Assembly: GCA_920105805.1 (NCBI GenBank) | Contig: CAKKTI010000174.1 | Span: 1 to 40,280 of the forward strand | Direction: 5' to 3' | DNA: 40,280 nt | DNA from: Condylostoma magnum | Lineage: Eukaryota > Ciliophora > Heterotrichea > Heterotrichida > Condylostomatidae | In this document: positions 22,316 through 33,056 of the stretch, piece after piece | Position numbering within the stretch: position 1 is the stretch's first letter | Layout of the letters: each line of letters begins with the position of its first letter | The notes under the pieces: model-generated | Seen by the model: the letters and a program-made list of their open reading frames with translations, nothing else | The model's database searches: none | What the model was told of the DNA's origin: nothing | Program-made: the position numbers and the translations under genes

Positions 22316-23656
22316 CTAAGCGACAACTTCAATCCTACTTTTCTCCTCTTATTGTTGCTGTTAATCTTTATATAGAGCTCTTCTTATTCTATTGACAAAC
22401 TTTTGGTATTGATTTTTGATTTTTTAGTAGTTTTCCGTGTCTTATACTTTTTCAAATGATTCGTATAGATCTTCTACTGTTATAAGCCCATCTTCATCTT
22501 AATCAAGATTCTTCCATATATCTTCCTCCATTTTCACCCTGATCTTTTCTAATCTGACAAATCTTAGCAATCCTCCTAATTTCCTTCTTACATCTTCTGG
22601 CCATTGCTTTTTCATTAATTACTCTTTATCCATATCTCTGTACTCCTTATAGATATTTAATAAGTTATCAAAGGATGTTGAAATGTATATGATAGGTTTA
22701 GTATTGGCTAGGTAGTCAGTCTATGATTTGATTGTTTGATTAAGTTGCTTCTTTATTCTTCTATTCATAGCTACTAGTCTATCAGTTCCTTCTAATTACA
22801 TTTCTGAAGGACTTGGCTCAAAGAACCTTCCAACTATCTAGGTATCTAAAGTCTACACACTCCAATCGTACAGTTCATCAGCTGATCCGATCAGTAAATA
22901 GCTTGTTTATTCCATAATTTGCCTAGCTTTGTTTATTTTACTCTATGACTGCATTTTCCTTACTGCTGTTCCTTGTTGTATATCTTCTTCGTATATAATA
23001 ATACTATGGAAAAAGTCAACATTATTTAATTCTTCTACAGTTAAATGTATGCGATTTTGTATTGTTTCAATGAAATTTTGTTTGTTTTGCTCATGTGATT
23101 CCTACCAAACCTAGCAGACTACCTCTTACAAGTGAGCGTTTTACTGCATTACAGATACGGCAGTTAGTAAGGCTAAATCCATCACCTGTATATTCTCCCA
23201 GTCCTTGTACATTCTTTCAATTAATTGTAAGGTTTCATCAGTCATAGGCCTGCCACTCATTTCTCTGACTTTCGTATAAAAGTCTATAAATTCAACTCTT
23301 CCTTATATTCTAATCTGTAATCCGATTAAGTAGTAGATCCTTACATCCTCTACAGTCAATTTATCCTTCTACATCACTTTTTAGCCTTTGTGAATCCATT
23401 TATTGAGTTGTAAGTCAAGACGAGTTATGTAGGATTCGCTGTAATCAGCGATTGTACTTGTAATAGGCTTTAGAAGGCTTTCTGCCTAATCTGCTCCTGA
23501 TTTTAAATAAGGATGCGTGTTTTTGGCACTTATATAGATTCCATTTGCTAGTTATAAGAAATCTTATAAGTATTGGTATTGCTCTTAGGTTAAAGTATGC
23601 TTATACTTTTACTTTGATTCTTTGGTGTTTTCAAATCTATGGTCAGATTCAATCAT
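22316..23656 (-). CDS. EF-hand protein with helical N-terminal domain
   Basis: 446 residues. One canonical EF-hand lies near residues 380-392 (LDQDEDGLITVEDLYESF; Asp at loop positions 1, 3 and 5, Gly6, Glu at the end). It is followed by a basic helix and a Gln-rich tail ending SRIEVVA before TAG 22318-22316. The first 130 residues are amphipathic and helical (LANGIYISAKNTHPYLKS, then PITSTIADYSESYI), faintly like perilipin-type lipid-droplet proteins, but I would not assign that. The middle is helical with no membrane segment. Calcium binding is expected from the loop; the partner is unknown. Two TGACGT motifs lie upstream of the start. Stops of this gene and the convergent small gene are 14 bp apart. 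Confidence 0.75.
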
Positions 23657-23916
23657 TTTTATTATGACGTAAAATTAGGATGTGACGTCATGTTAATGGA
23701 CAGTATTACTAAAGTTGGCTAAGATGCTGCAAATGGAATAATAATTGAAATTAAGTCGTTTTATCTATGCATTCTCAATTAATGTATATCATTAAAAAGT
23801 AATTAGATAGTTAAACTGTAGCATTTATGTTTTATTGATAAATTTTGATAAGTCTTTACTGTAAGATTTCTCTATTATAAATAGAAATATTAAATAGTAC
23901 AAAAACATATTTTATT
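23657..23916. other. Divergent intergenic region between EF-hand gene and RNPS1
   Basis: These 260 bp are large for a divergent gap in this window. The left part carries the two TGACGT motifs; the right part, up to the RNPS1 ATG at 23917, is AT-rich. No gene is seen. It probably contains promoters for both neighbours. Confidence 0.5.
23665..23690. promoter_or_regulatory. Candidate bZIP (CRE-like) sites
   Basis: TGACGTAA at 23665-23672 and the perfect palindrome TGACGTCA at 23683-23690 lie 8-34 bases upstream of the EF-hand gene's ATG and on the far side of the 260-bp gap from RNPS1. In animals and fungi TGACGTCA is bound by CREB/ATF-type bZIP factors. Use in ciliates is inference; in AT-rich DNA an 8-mer like this is not expected often. 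Confidence 0.4.
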
Positions 23917-24276
23917 ATGAGAAGATCTTACAGCAGCTCATCTTGCTCTTCTAGTTCCAGTGTTTCTATAGATGATAAAAGACTTGTTGTTAATAATTTA
24001 ACTGGGAATGTTAATAGAAATCATCTGCTTGAGATATTTGGCACATTTGGAGATATTGGTGGCGTTGATGTTTTGAGTAAAGAATGTAAATTTGGAGATT
24101 TGCCCAGAGGAATTGCTTACATTGACTTTTAGTATGCAAGTGATGCTGATGAAGCTGAGATTTATATGAATGGAGGCTAAATTGATGGGAATTAAATAAG
24201 TGTGAAGAAATTTGAGAAAAAGAGAAAAAGGCGTCCGAGGAGTAGAAGTAGAAGCTTTAATAGAAGGCGTAATTAA
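23917..24276 (+). CDS. RNPS1: RNPS1-like SR protein (exon-junction/ASAP complex)
   Basis: 119 residues, a minimal form: a short Ser run (SYSSSSCSSSSS), one RRM and a short RS tail (RPRSRSRSFNRRR). The RRM follows RNPS1 closely: RLVVNNLTGNVNRNHLLEIF (human 'VHIGRLTRNVTKDHIMEIF'), RNP1-like RGIAYIDF (human 'KGYAYVEF') and MNGGQIDGNQI (human 'MDGGQIDGQEI'). In that last motif both Gln codons are TAA (24178-24180 and 24190-24192), another proof of the code. RNPS1 binds spliced mRNA and links exon-junction complexes to splicing and mRNA surveillance. I end it at TAA 24274-24276; TAG at 24280-24282 would add two residues. The human protein is much longer because of its N-terminal Ser-rich region. 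Confidence 0.85.
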
Positions 24277-25460
24277 TCATAGATTTTTATTGTTAAAGCT
24301 TTGCACTGAATGGTTATATGATGTTTTAGAATATAAACTAAGTATTTAAGTAGATTATCCATAGTTATGAATAAGATGTAAAATTCAAATTGGGTGCTTA
24401 ATTCTGAAAAGGTATTATTATATGTAAAAGTTTGTATATTATTCAAATATTAGTGAATTTCTTGTCAATTGTTAGACTTAATTTTGTTGCAATACTATTT
24501 ACATTATTATTACTTTTTGTATTTTTAATATGATAACATCATTACTAAATCACTTAAAACGTAATACTTCGATTATTCTAAATAAGCATTTATAAGCTTT
24601 AATGATTAACCACTGCAAGAAATTAAAAGTTTTAATAATATAATCCTAGTTAATATTTTAGTCTTACTCGAGAACTTGATAATTTACATAAAGCTTTGCT
24701 ATTGAGTTAGATGTTTTCTTAAGCTAATATGTCCTTTCTATAAGCAAAATTAGAGTTACTAGCGCTTTTATTATAAGTGATAGGAATAGGTTAAATGGAT
24801 TTAATTTGGAAATAATCAGATGATAGAATTAATAAGTATATATGATATCAATTAGCTTTTCCCACTAAATCTAATATATTATGTCATTAAATGTATAAAA
24901 TAAGAATTCTTAACAGTTAATTCTTATAATCAAATTTATGGATCAAATATAATAGCACATCAAATTACTATTTATTCACTAGATGTATTAAAGTGATATC
25001 AAATAATTCCCTTTTAATAGAACCTCAGACTTCTAATTCTTAGTATGATTTTATTCAATAATAAAATTAATTGATTGTTATACATTCTAACTTTACAGAT
25101 ATATCAATTATTCACTAATCTAACCCAGTTTCATAAAGTTCCTTTCAATATAACATCGCTTTTTTATAGTTTAATGAGCTAATATTACTAAATTGGTATT
25201 TATACAATAGGGATCCTATAAGAATTTAGAAATTTAATTCTCATTCTGACAATACCAAAGTTTTATTCTATTTCTTAATATTTCATAACTATATAAGATT
25301 ATATTCCTCTTCTACATAGAATAACTGATATTCAATCGTATATTTTGTCTAATGTTAAAGTTTTGCATCATTTTATCTATATAATTTATATTTAGATTTA
25401 TGAAATTTGATATTTTGAAAACAAGTCTGATAAAAATAAAAAATAACCTAACTAATACTC
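24277..25460. other. 1.2-kb AT-rich region without a supported gene
   Basis: The region lies between the convergent ends of RNPS1 and membrane protein C. Both strands can be read as hydrophobic, Gln-rich peptides because no codon is a fixed stop, and I cannot prefer one. I see no conserved motif, Cys pattern, RNA gene or repeat. It is similar in composition to the gaps at 4758-5744 and 31370-32672. Noncoding spacer is the simplest reading; a fast-evolving small membrane protein is possible. Confidence 0.5.
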
Positions 25461-28400
25461 TCAAAATCTATCTAATATTTTACCTCTTATAATTGCTTTT
25501 GAACGTTCTAATTACTCGTTTTAAGTATCTTATTTTTCATAGTCCCCTTTTACAGAAGTTTCGTTATTATTACTAATAATAAAGTTACCAGGGATTATTG
25601 GTTATATAATATGCTGATTCCTATTTAATGTGATTGACTTAGGTTAATTTTATGGCATATTTTGAATTTCCTGTTAATTGTACTTAAATTAACTTTTGTT
25701 AATATTTTAATCCATGCTTTGAATAGGAATAAATTTCTTAACTGTAAATTTATTTATATTAGATCTTTCCCATCCTTCTTTACCTACTTAATCAGGAGAA
25801 TTATTAATAATGGTGCTATTTCTTTCTAATGAAATTTAGTATTCATTTACTGGTTGTATTTTTCAAGGCTTATTTTACTATTCTGCATTAGTCGTATTAT
25901 TACCACTACTATCGTAGTTCACCTAAGGGAAGCCTTTTACTTAATGTGATTCCCAAATTTACTATTTTCTCTTCTTACAATATTATCGTATCTATTGTAA
26001 TGTACTTATTAAGAATGCAATAATATAGATACTCATTATAACTAAGAATATTCCTAATATAAGATATTCTATAAATTCTGATTGATCATTACTTAAAGGG
26101 TCAAGATAAAAGGAAATAGCAATGAATATAATAATAATTAAGGTCTCATTTATCAAAGTAGTCATATTAGTCAAATAATCACTATAAGGTCTAAGTTTTA
26201 TACATATCAATAAATTGATAACTGCAAGACATACATTAATTATACACTATAAGTAAGGATAATTTGGTAGAAATAATAAGTTTGATATATAAGCTAATCT
26301 TCTTATAATAAACCAATAATAAAACCAAAGATTCAAACTATTTTTCTCAATATCAAATTCACATATAAGTGTGTTTATCCTTTCTAATTATTAACTATCT
26401 GAGTTAAGTGTTATTAATGCTCTTATTTTCTTCAAAATAAGAAAAAGTCAGATAGGTGTTGTTACTACTAGTGTCAAAAACAAAGCTGATGTACAGTAAT
26501 TCAGATAATCTTGTAAATTATCTAGCTGTGGTTCTCTTATCTGTATCATTGAACCAATTCCTATTTCCATATAACTTTCAATCCACAATCTTATAATAAA
26601 ATTCCATTTGAATTATTTTCAAAGCGAATCAAAGAAACTAGCAATTCAATCGTATTTATTTTTTCTTAATATACCATAAATAACCCATAAAACTGTCTGC
26701 ATAATCAAAATAGTTAAGAAGTCTCCACAATTCAATAGAAATTAACTGGTATCATATCCGTTACGTTCTATCAATTCACTCGGAGGATTTCCAGATTGCT
26801 CAATGAAATATCCGAAAATATTAGGGAACATGTTATAATCTAGAATTGATGCAAAGAAGCTGATTAGTTTTGGGGTTAAGCTTATATTATTCATAGGGAT
26901 AAACGCAAGAATTTATATAGTGTTTATCATTCCTCAAACAGCACTAGGATTTCCTGTTAGTAATCCAACAATTAAGCTATTACCTATAACCATTTAGCTA
27001 GTTGTGGGAGCATATTCCATTATTTATTATGTTAGTTCGTCGATTTCTTATTCTAGCTTTATTACTTTGCTAGTTTCAATTTAAGGTTTATTTTGTTGAT
27101 TCAATAGGATTACTTTAACTTCTCCTTAAATTACAGTTTTATTAGTAGACAATTCATAAGTATTTTCATCTATTTTTGTCAGTGTAAATTATATAGGCTA
27201 ATTATTAATGAATAATTAGAGAGATTCTTAAGTAATCCCAATACAGCTATTAGTAAATTAAACGGTAATACTTGGTTCTTTTATTTCCTTAATTTCTAAT
27301 TTGCATTCGCATACTACTTTGTTATCTTAATAAAAACAATTTCCAGGACAGTGATTAGAGCATTACTCACATTGAACATCATTTCCTAGTAATGAGTTAT
27401 AAGTACCATCTTTGCATATGCATTCTTAATCTATTTAACTGCTGTATTCAGGACATTAGCAAGAAATTGACTAAGTTCCCTAGTTTTAAAATGGAGATTT
27501 GCATTTGCATTCGCCTTCAATTTATTAGGCATTTTAATCCTTACATATAATACAATCATTTTCATTTCCTCCATAACATGTTTTACAATTAGCATGGCAT
27601 TAAAGGCAATCATTTACCTCAAGATAAAATCCATTTTCACATAGACATTTTCCGTCTACTTATTTCAAAGAATTAGGACAACTATCAACACATGTACTTC
27701 TATATAATATTTTAGGTGATTCACATGTTAAGCAGGATGTACTTGATCCACTACAAGTAGCACAAGGAGCATTACATTCTATACATTCATTTGATGATGT
27801 ATCAAGGAAAGTACCAAGTGGACAACTATCAACACATGTACTTTCCTATAATATTGTATGTGATTCACATGTTAAGCAGGATGTACTTGATCCACTACAA
27901 GTAGCACAAGGAGAAGTACATTCTATACATTCATTTGATTATGTATCAAGGAAAGTACCAAGTGGACAACTTGTGACACATGTACTTCTATATAATATTT
28001 TAGGTGATTCACAAGTTAAACAAGTTGTATCCGATCCACTACAAGTAGCACAAGGAGAAGTACAATCTATACAGTTCATTTCATCTCCTGGATCAGCATC
28101 AGTCAATCCATTATCACATGTACAAGTTGGCCCACTTTAATAACTACTGGGAGGGCACTCACAGCTATCAAAACTAGCATTTAATGAATAAGGTACATTG
28201 CATACACATTAATTTGATGTATCTAACTCCAAATGAGGCCTATCAAGGCAAGTATTACACTATTATCCAGTTGATGAGTCAAGACAAGTTAAGCATGGAG
28301 CATTGCAAGGTTTACAGCTATTATCTGTCAAATCCCTTCATTCTGTGCTTGAATTACAGGCCACAGCACATTATACAACATTAGTATCGCTATCTATATC

Positions 28401-29495
28401 ATCATAGCCAGCATTGCAAGTACAGGATGTACCTCCCGCACTATTATCAGGACATTAGCAGTCTAAACCAGGAGATGATACTTAATTTTCAAAAGTTGGC
28501 TTACAAACACATTCTCCGTTATCAATTTGAGCATTTGCACCACAGGTTAAGCAATCATTACTATTCGGACCATCACAAGTAGCACATGGTTAATGACAAC
28601 TCAAACACTCTCTGCTAGTATTATCTCCATAAGTTGCATCAGGACATGTGGCAGTGCAAGTATTATTTGAAGTATCAAGATAAGTAGAGCTGTTGCACTG
28701 AGTACAAGTAGTACTATCACTACACGATACACAGTTTGAGGGACAGATAGAAGGAGCATCAAAACAATTGTTATTATTATCATCCAATATCGGACATTCA
28801 TTTAAGGAAAGAACAGAGGGGCAATTTGAGGATGTACAACTGCTTCCTCCGCAATTACAGTCCTCACCATACTAGACCCCAATATCACCGTCATCGAATC
28901 TAAATTAAGATATTCCTCCTATAAACCCTTCCCCTAATCTAATGGTAAAAGTTCCTGAGCCTGTATTTCACCCTGAACTTCCACTCACTGAAAAACTATT
29001 TTCTCCAGCATTTCCTAATTAATAATTCAGTATCATATCACCTTCTGTATTGATCTCTAATTGGAACTAAGTCCACTTGTCCTACTAAAACGTATTAGAT
29101 GAGCCTGACTGACCTTAATACCAACTTTCATTTGCTCTTTATATATCAATTTACAGTTATCATGAAGCCAGTGCAGTCATTTCTAGTATTTTTTCACCTG
29201 CTGAACTATAAACCCTGAATAGTATTCCAGGGTGGTTTATACTAATCCAAGTTGTAAAAAGGTATTTATTAGGTTCTGTTCCAGTAGGAGTGATGGTTAT
29301 GTAATCATCTGGCTAAAAGATTGCTCCACTAGAACTGCATGTAGGATCAGCTGAGTCAGCGGATGATGAGCTACCTAATGTTGCAGACCCATACTTAGAG
29401 TCAACACAAGATGCATCAAAATTAATTCATGCAAAATCATTTCCGAAAGCAAGAGAAAAGAGTAAAACAAAGATAAGGTTATTGCCAACTAACAT
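25461..29495 (-). CDS. Large cysteine-rich (furin-like repeat) multi-pass membrane protein C
   Basis: 1,344 residues, third member of the family at 588 and 5745. It has a signal peptide (MLVGNNLIFVLLFSLAFG), a LamG-like region with DSADPTCSSSGAIF and GEGFIGGISQFRF, and a Cys-rich region of about residues 215-720 with many CxxC modules, including a nearly identical 48-residue unit repeated about three times. A spacer follows, then the membrane block from about 834 to 1170 (GLLTGNPSAVWGMINTIQIL, and later NLWFYYWFIIRRL, matching LWFYYWFIIRRL in A). The tail is polar. It ends KILDRF at TGA 25463-25461, so one paralogue ends with TGA where the others end with TAG. All three have in-frame TAA/TAG/TGA inside conserved helices. 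Inferred surface receptor or sensor, ligand unknown. Confidence 0.87.
27679..28074 (-). repeat. 144-bp tandem repeats inside membrane protein C
   Basis: A unit starting CAACTATCAACACATG on the plus strand recurs at 27679, 27823 and 27967, period 144 bp (48 codons), with about 2.75 copies in all. The first two copies are nearly identical; the third differs at several sites and fades out near 28074. The unit encodes one Cys-rich module (PCATCSGSSTSCLTCES and CPLGTFLDT). The near-identity implies recent duplication or gene conversion. Confidence 0.85.
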
Positions 29496-29625
29496 ATTTT
29501 ATTATTAATGGTTTGATATTGATTAGATTAGTATTATTACAGATATTTTATAACAGGCAAACACCTATTAAAAAAGTTTCCTTCAACTGTTTTAATTACA
29601 AAGCTACAAAATTATTACATTTTTA
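29496..29625. other. Divergent intergenic region, membrane protein C / DRC8
   Basis: These 130 AT-rich bases separate the two start codons. Nothing specific is seen beyond A/T runs next to both ATGs. It is a likely shared promoter region. Confidence 0.4.
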
Positions 29626-30165
29626 ATGTTTATCAGGCCAAGAAATAAGTTAGAAAAGAAGAGACAAAAAAACTTCATCAAAAGTCTAATCAAAAAGGCA
29701 TTCTAGGCCTTTGACGACCGTTCCGGGTACATAAAAGTAGAAGAAATTTCCTCAATAATGCGATACCTAGGCCAAAATCCAAGTGAGGCCTAAATTGCTA
29801 ACGTAATTGTTCCTTTAATCCAAGAAGACGAGTAACCAGACCTCGTAGCCTTTGAAAAGTTTTAGGAATACATGCTTAAAGTAATAAAAGAGAACGAGTT
29901 TCCCCCAGATGACGCTGAAATGCTTTTAGCTTGTTTCAAAGTCTTAGATTTAGAGTAGAACGGTTATATAAAGCTGGATGAGATACGAGAAATGCTTACT
30001 AAACTAGGTATTCCTTTCAGAGACACTGAGTGGTAGAACTTCGCTGAATACGCGGTTGATAGTGATACTAATGTGGTGTACTATGAGGAGTATATAGCAA
30101 AATTGATGCTAGACCGAGATAAGCATTATGAGTTTATAATGAAGGCCTATGAGAAATTTAGGTAG
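29626..30165 (+). CDS. DRC8: DRC8 / EFCAB2, EF-hand subunit of the nexin-dynein regulatory complex
   Basis: 179 residues with calmodulin-like EF-hand pairs. The first reads KKAFQAFDDRSGYIKVEEI, followed by SSIMRYLGQNPSEAQI; the later ones are FKVLDLEQNGYIKLDEI and AVDSDTNVVYYEEYIAKLM. The order and the linker EDEQPDLVAFEKFQEYM match human EFCAB2/DRC8 ('REIGTIIRSLGCCPTEGEL', 'IRFEKFL', 'FEVLDSAKRGFLTKDEL', 'AIDPESNSINYKDYITMM'), which fits better than calmodulin or centrin. DRC8 belongs to the nexin link that coordinates dynein arms in motile axonemes. Some loops lack a full set of acidic ligands, as in other DRC8s. ATG 29626 gives the basic leader MFIRPRNKLEKK; stop at TAG 30163-30165. Confidence 0.85.
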
Positions 30166-30223
30166 TTACAATTTAAATTATTCTACAACTAAGCCTTTTT
30201 CTTGTTTGCCTATTCACTTACGG

Positions 30224-31369
30224 CTACTCAACTTGGAAGGTTTTGTTTAAATACTAGTCAATTTACTCCCTGCTTTTAAACTCAGGCATTAGGTTTAGAG
30301 ATAGTTTAATTGTATCAGTCTCGTCCTTCTCTTCTTCCTTCTATTCATTCTAAGACTTAGCTTCCCTGCTCCTTGGTTGTTTCCTATGTCTTTGAGATTT
30401 TCCTTTCTTGCCTCTTTTTCCCTTCTTTTTCCTTGGTTTTGGCTCGTCTTTTTACTTGTCTGGTTTTAATGGTTCTATATTAGGAGAGGTTCAGTCGTAT
30501 ATGCCGTCCATTTCAATATTGCAAGCTTCGGCTATATCATGGAAGAATTTTCTTAGATGATTGTAGTCAGGCTGTTCTTCAAACCGTAGAGCTTTGCTAT
30601 ATCTAAGCATGGCGTTAAATTAAGGTGGTAATCCTCTACACAAAGCATCAACAGTAGTATTGATCTTTTTGTCCATGATTTTATGGTATTTTTCCTATTT
30701 GTTTTAAGCCAACACACCTTATCAGGGCAGGGACCCTTTGTATAGGTATATTAGCACGTATACAATAGCTTCTATATCATCCCTCCTGCTCTACTCAATT
30801 CCCATATGAGAGTTAATAGAGGCATACCTGGCTGTCCCAGTAAGACTTTTACCATCTCTATTAGGAATATGCTGGTGTGTTTTCTAGTCTCTGTACTTCT
30901 TAGCAAGTCCAAAGTCGATAATATACAAAACTCCTTCATTTTTACCAACTCCTCTCAAGAAATTATCTGGTTTTATATCTCTGTGTATGTAATCATTGTT
31001 GTGTACATACTCGATTCTGCATATCAGCTATTCGCCTGTTTAAATTACAGTTTTCATGGAAAGATTTCCACCCTTGTTAGTGAACGTATCTTCTAATGAA
31101 GGTCCCAGAAGCTCCATTACCATTATGTTATAGCTGCCCTCGGCTCCGTATCAGTAGATTCTAGGAACACCAACTCCCCCGCTAAGGCTTCTTATTATCT
31201 TAGACTCTTAAATTAATTAAGGCTGTCTTGCATTAGTTTGCTCTAGTTTTATAGCTACTTGCTCATTAGTGTCTTGATTAAATCCTAGGAAAATTTCACC
31301 AAATGCACCTGCTCCTATTTTTGTATTAAGGATGTATTTCCCACCTACTCTAACCCTTGCTCCTTCCAT
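30224..31369 (-). CDS. Casein kinase 1 family protein kinase
   Basis: 381 residues. Typical CK1 features: [11 protein letters not shown], the AIKLE lysine, [32 protein letters not shown] and the CK1 substrate-recognition segment [20 protein letters not shown]. The CK1 motif LPWQG is written CCC TGA TAA GGT (W at 30724-30722, Q at 30721-30719), so both reassignments sit in adjacent codons of a conserved motif. After residue 300 comes a very basic stretch ([20 protein letters not shown]), likely nuclear targeting or polyanion binding, then an acidic tail. CK1 kinases are constitutively active Ser/Thr kinases acting in many processes; the specific role is unknown. I use TAG 30226-30224 as stop; further in-frame stops follow within 60 bases before the DRC8 stop, so the exact end is uncertain. 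Confidence 0.88.
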
Positions 31370-32672
31370 GTATTATATATATGGAATGTTAAAATAACTG
31401 CATTTTTAGAGTTTATATGTGATATGAAAGGATTTGTTGTAGATACTTTGATTATGAATTATATAAGTTTGATATAGATTGTAAGGATTTTACTGGAAAT
31501 TAATATGAGCTCTGTTGATTTATTTCACTTCTTTGCTCTTTTAATGATAGTATGTAAGAAGTTTATTGAAATCGTATTAAACGTACTGATTTTAACATCT
31601 ATTTCCAATATCAGTTTTATATACTTATAGTTTGCCAATATAACTACCAGATTGAAATAAATGCTTCAAATTACCGGTAGATTTTATCGTAATGCTACAT
31701 TTACTTAGATATAAAAACATATTTTACCTGCTTTCTATATAAACTGCATTTCTAGAATCATCTGTATTTTATCAAAGATAACTTTGTAATTTTATGCTCC
31801 ATATGAAGCCTTTTTCTAAATTGTAATGTTTATTTGGGAATAGATGCAATTTATTTAGTCATTGCTAATAGCCATCAAGAATACTTAATTACATCATGAG
31901 CTCTTATACTAATTATTCTTTTCTTCAAAATTGCTCCAATACTTTTTAATAATCTTTGTTAATTATAGGACTAATAACCCTTAGCATGACTTATATAATC
32001 AACGATTTACAATATCTTATAATAATCGTCAAATGTACCTCAAAAAATAGTCACTATTGTATTATTAATCCTTTCTTCTCTTATAATATTTAATACACAT
32101 TTACTCAATGATTATATTAACTTCTATCCTTCATTACAAATTTAAGTAAAAGCTAGATCAGATCTAGTCCGATTTTAGTACATATAGTTTAATTCATATT
32201 ATTGACCTATTACCTAAAACTTATTATAATTTTTAATTGAATATGTCTCTGTTTGAAAGGATAGTGAATTAATTGTAAAACATAACCAGAATTCTTATTA
32301 AAGATAGTATCAGATGCTGTTAGGATGGAGGAAATATTGACAGCAGTGAAAACAATACAGAAATTAACTTATAAAGACCAAGAAGTTTAAGCTCCATTCA
32401 CTATTCAAGGGAGACTATTTAATAAAAATAAGACCATGTTATAAGGATGAATTCTAAGAAGATTCCTGAGGTAATAATGGAATAAAATCTAATAGAGTAA
32501 ATTCACTATCAAACATGTATTATTTTATTTGAGATTTTATTTGCATTTTCTTTAATATTGATTTGATATTATAGGACAATTACATAATAATAATCGTTTA
32601 AAATTGCATCATACTAATATAGTACTGAATGCAATATACTATTTTAACTAATAATAATCTTCCCCATATAAA
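31370..32672. other. 1.3-kb AT-rich region without a supported gene
   Basis: This is the largest gap, between the divergent starts of casein kinase 1 and the C2 gene. A plus frame from ATG 31510 can be read as about 260 hydrophobic residues, but G is not enriched at first codon positions, so I doubt it. A short plus frame at 32325 (MEEILTAVKTIQKL, about 50 codons) has better composition and might be a small gene. No RNA gene, repeat or conserved domain is seen. Promoters of both neighbours should lie at the edges. Confidence 0.45.
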
Positions 32673-33050
32673 ATGTCAGGCCAACTAGAAATAACTGTAG
32701 AAGACATAAGAAATCTTAACTACTCTCCTCCTACACACTAACACAAATATTAAATCGAGATATTCTGTGGCTCAGTAAAGCGCTGTACTGACATAGTCCC
32801 ATTACCTGTTTGAAATGAGAACTTTTCCTTTAAAATCGACTTTTAAAAGCGTTTAGACTTCTTTCTCAAGATTTGCACAATTCAGCAATAAGAAATAATG
32901 GTAGCTCTTACACAGTGTACGGCAGAAATGTCTTTAGAAACAATGAAACAATCAGCAGAATCCTTTGATAGCATAGAAACAGTGACTCTCTATGACGGAG
33001 TTGAGCCAAAAGGTGAGCTTTCCCTTTTTATTAAGTATACTAAAACTTAG
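32673..33050 (+). CDS. Small single-C2-domain protein
   Basis: 125 residues forming essentially one C2 domain. It starts SGQLEITVEDIRNL (typical first strand), with VWNENFSFKIDF (the C2 'P.WnE.F.f' strand; the Trp is TGA), and ends GELSLFIKYTKT, like the last C2 strand 'G.l.l.l.Y'. The calcium-binding Asp set of classical C2 domains is not evident, so lipid or protein binding without calcium is more likely. Stand-alone C2 proteins are common in ciliates; role inferred as membrane association or trafficking. The stop is TAG 33048-33050, touching or nearly touching the stop of the convergent channel gene. Confidence 0.75.
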
Positions 33051-33056
33051 TTAATC

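Noticed and set aside
28590-28801. Two overlapping minus frames at 28590-28801 as separate small genes
   Set aside because: One is simply a segment of membrane protein C (SNCVSCSDSTTC); the other is its shifted shadow.
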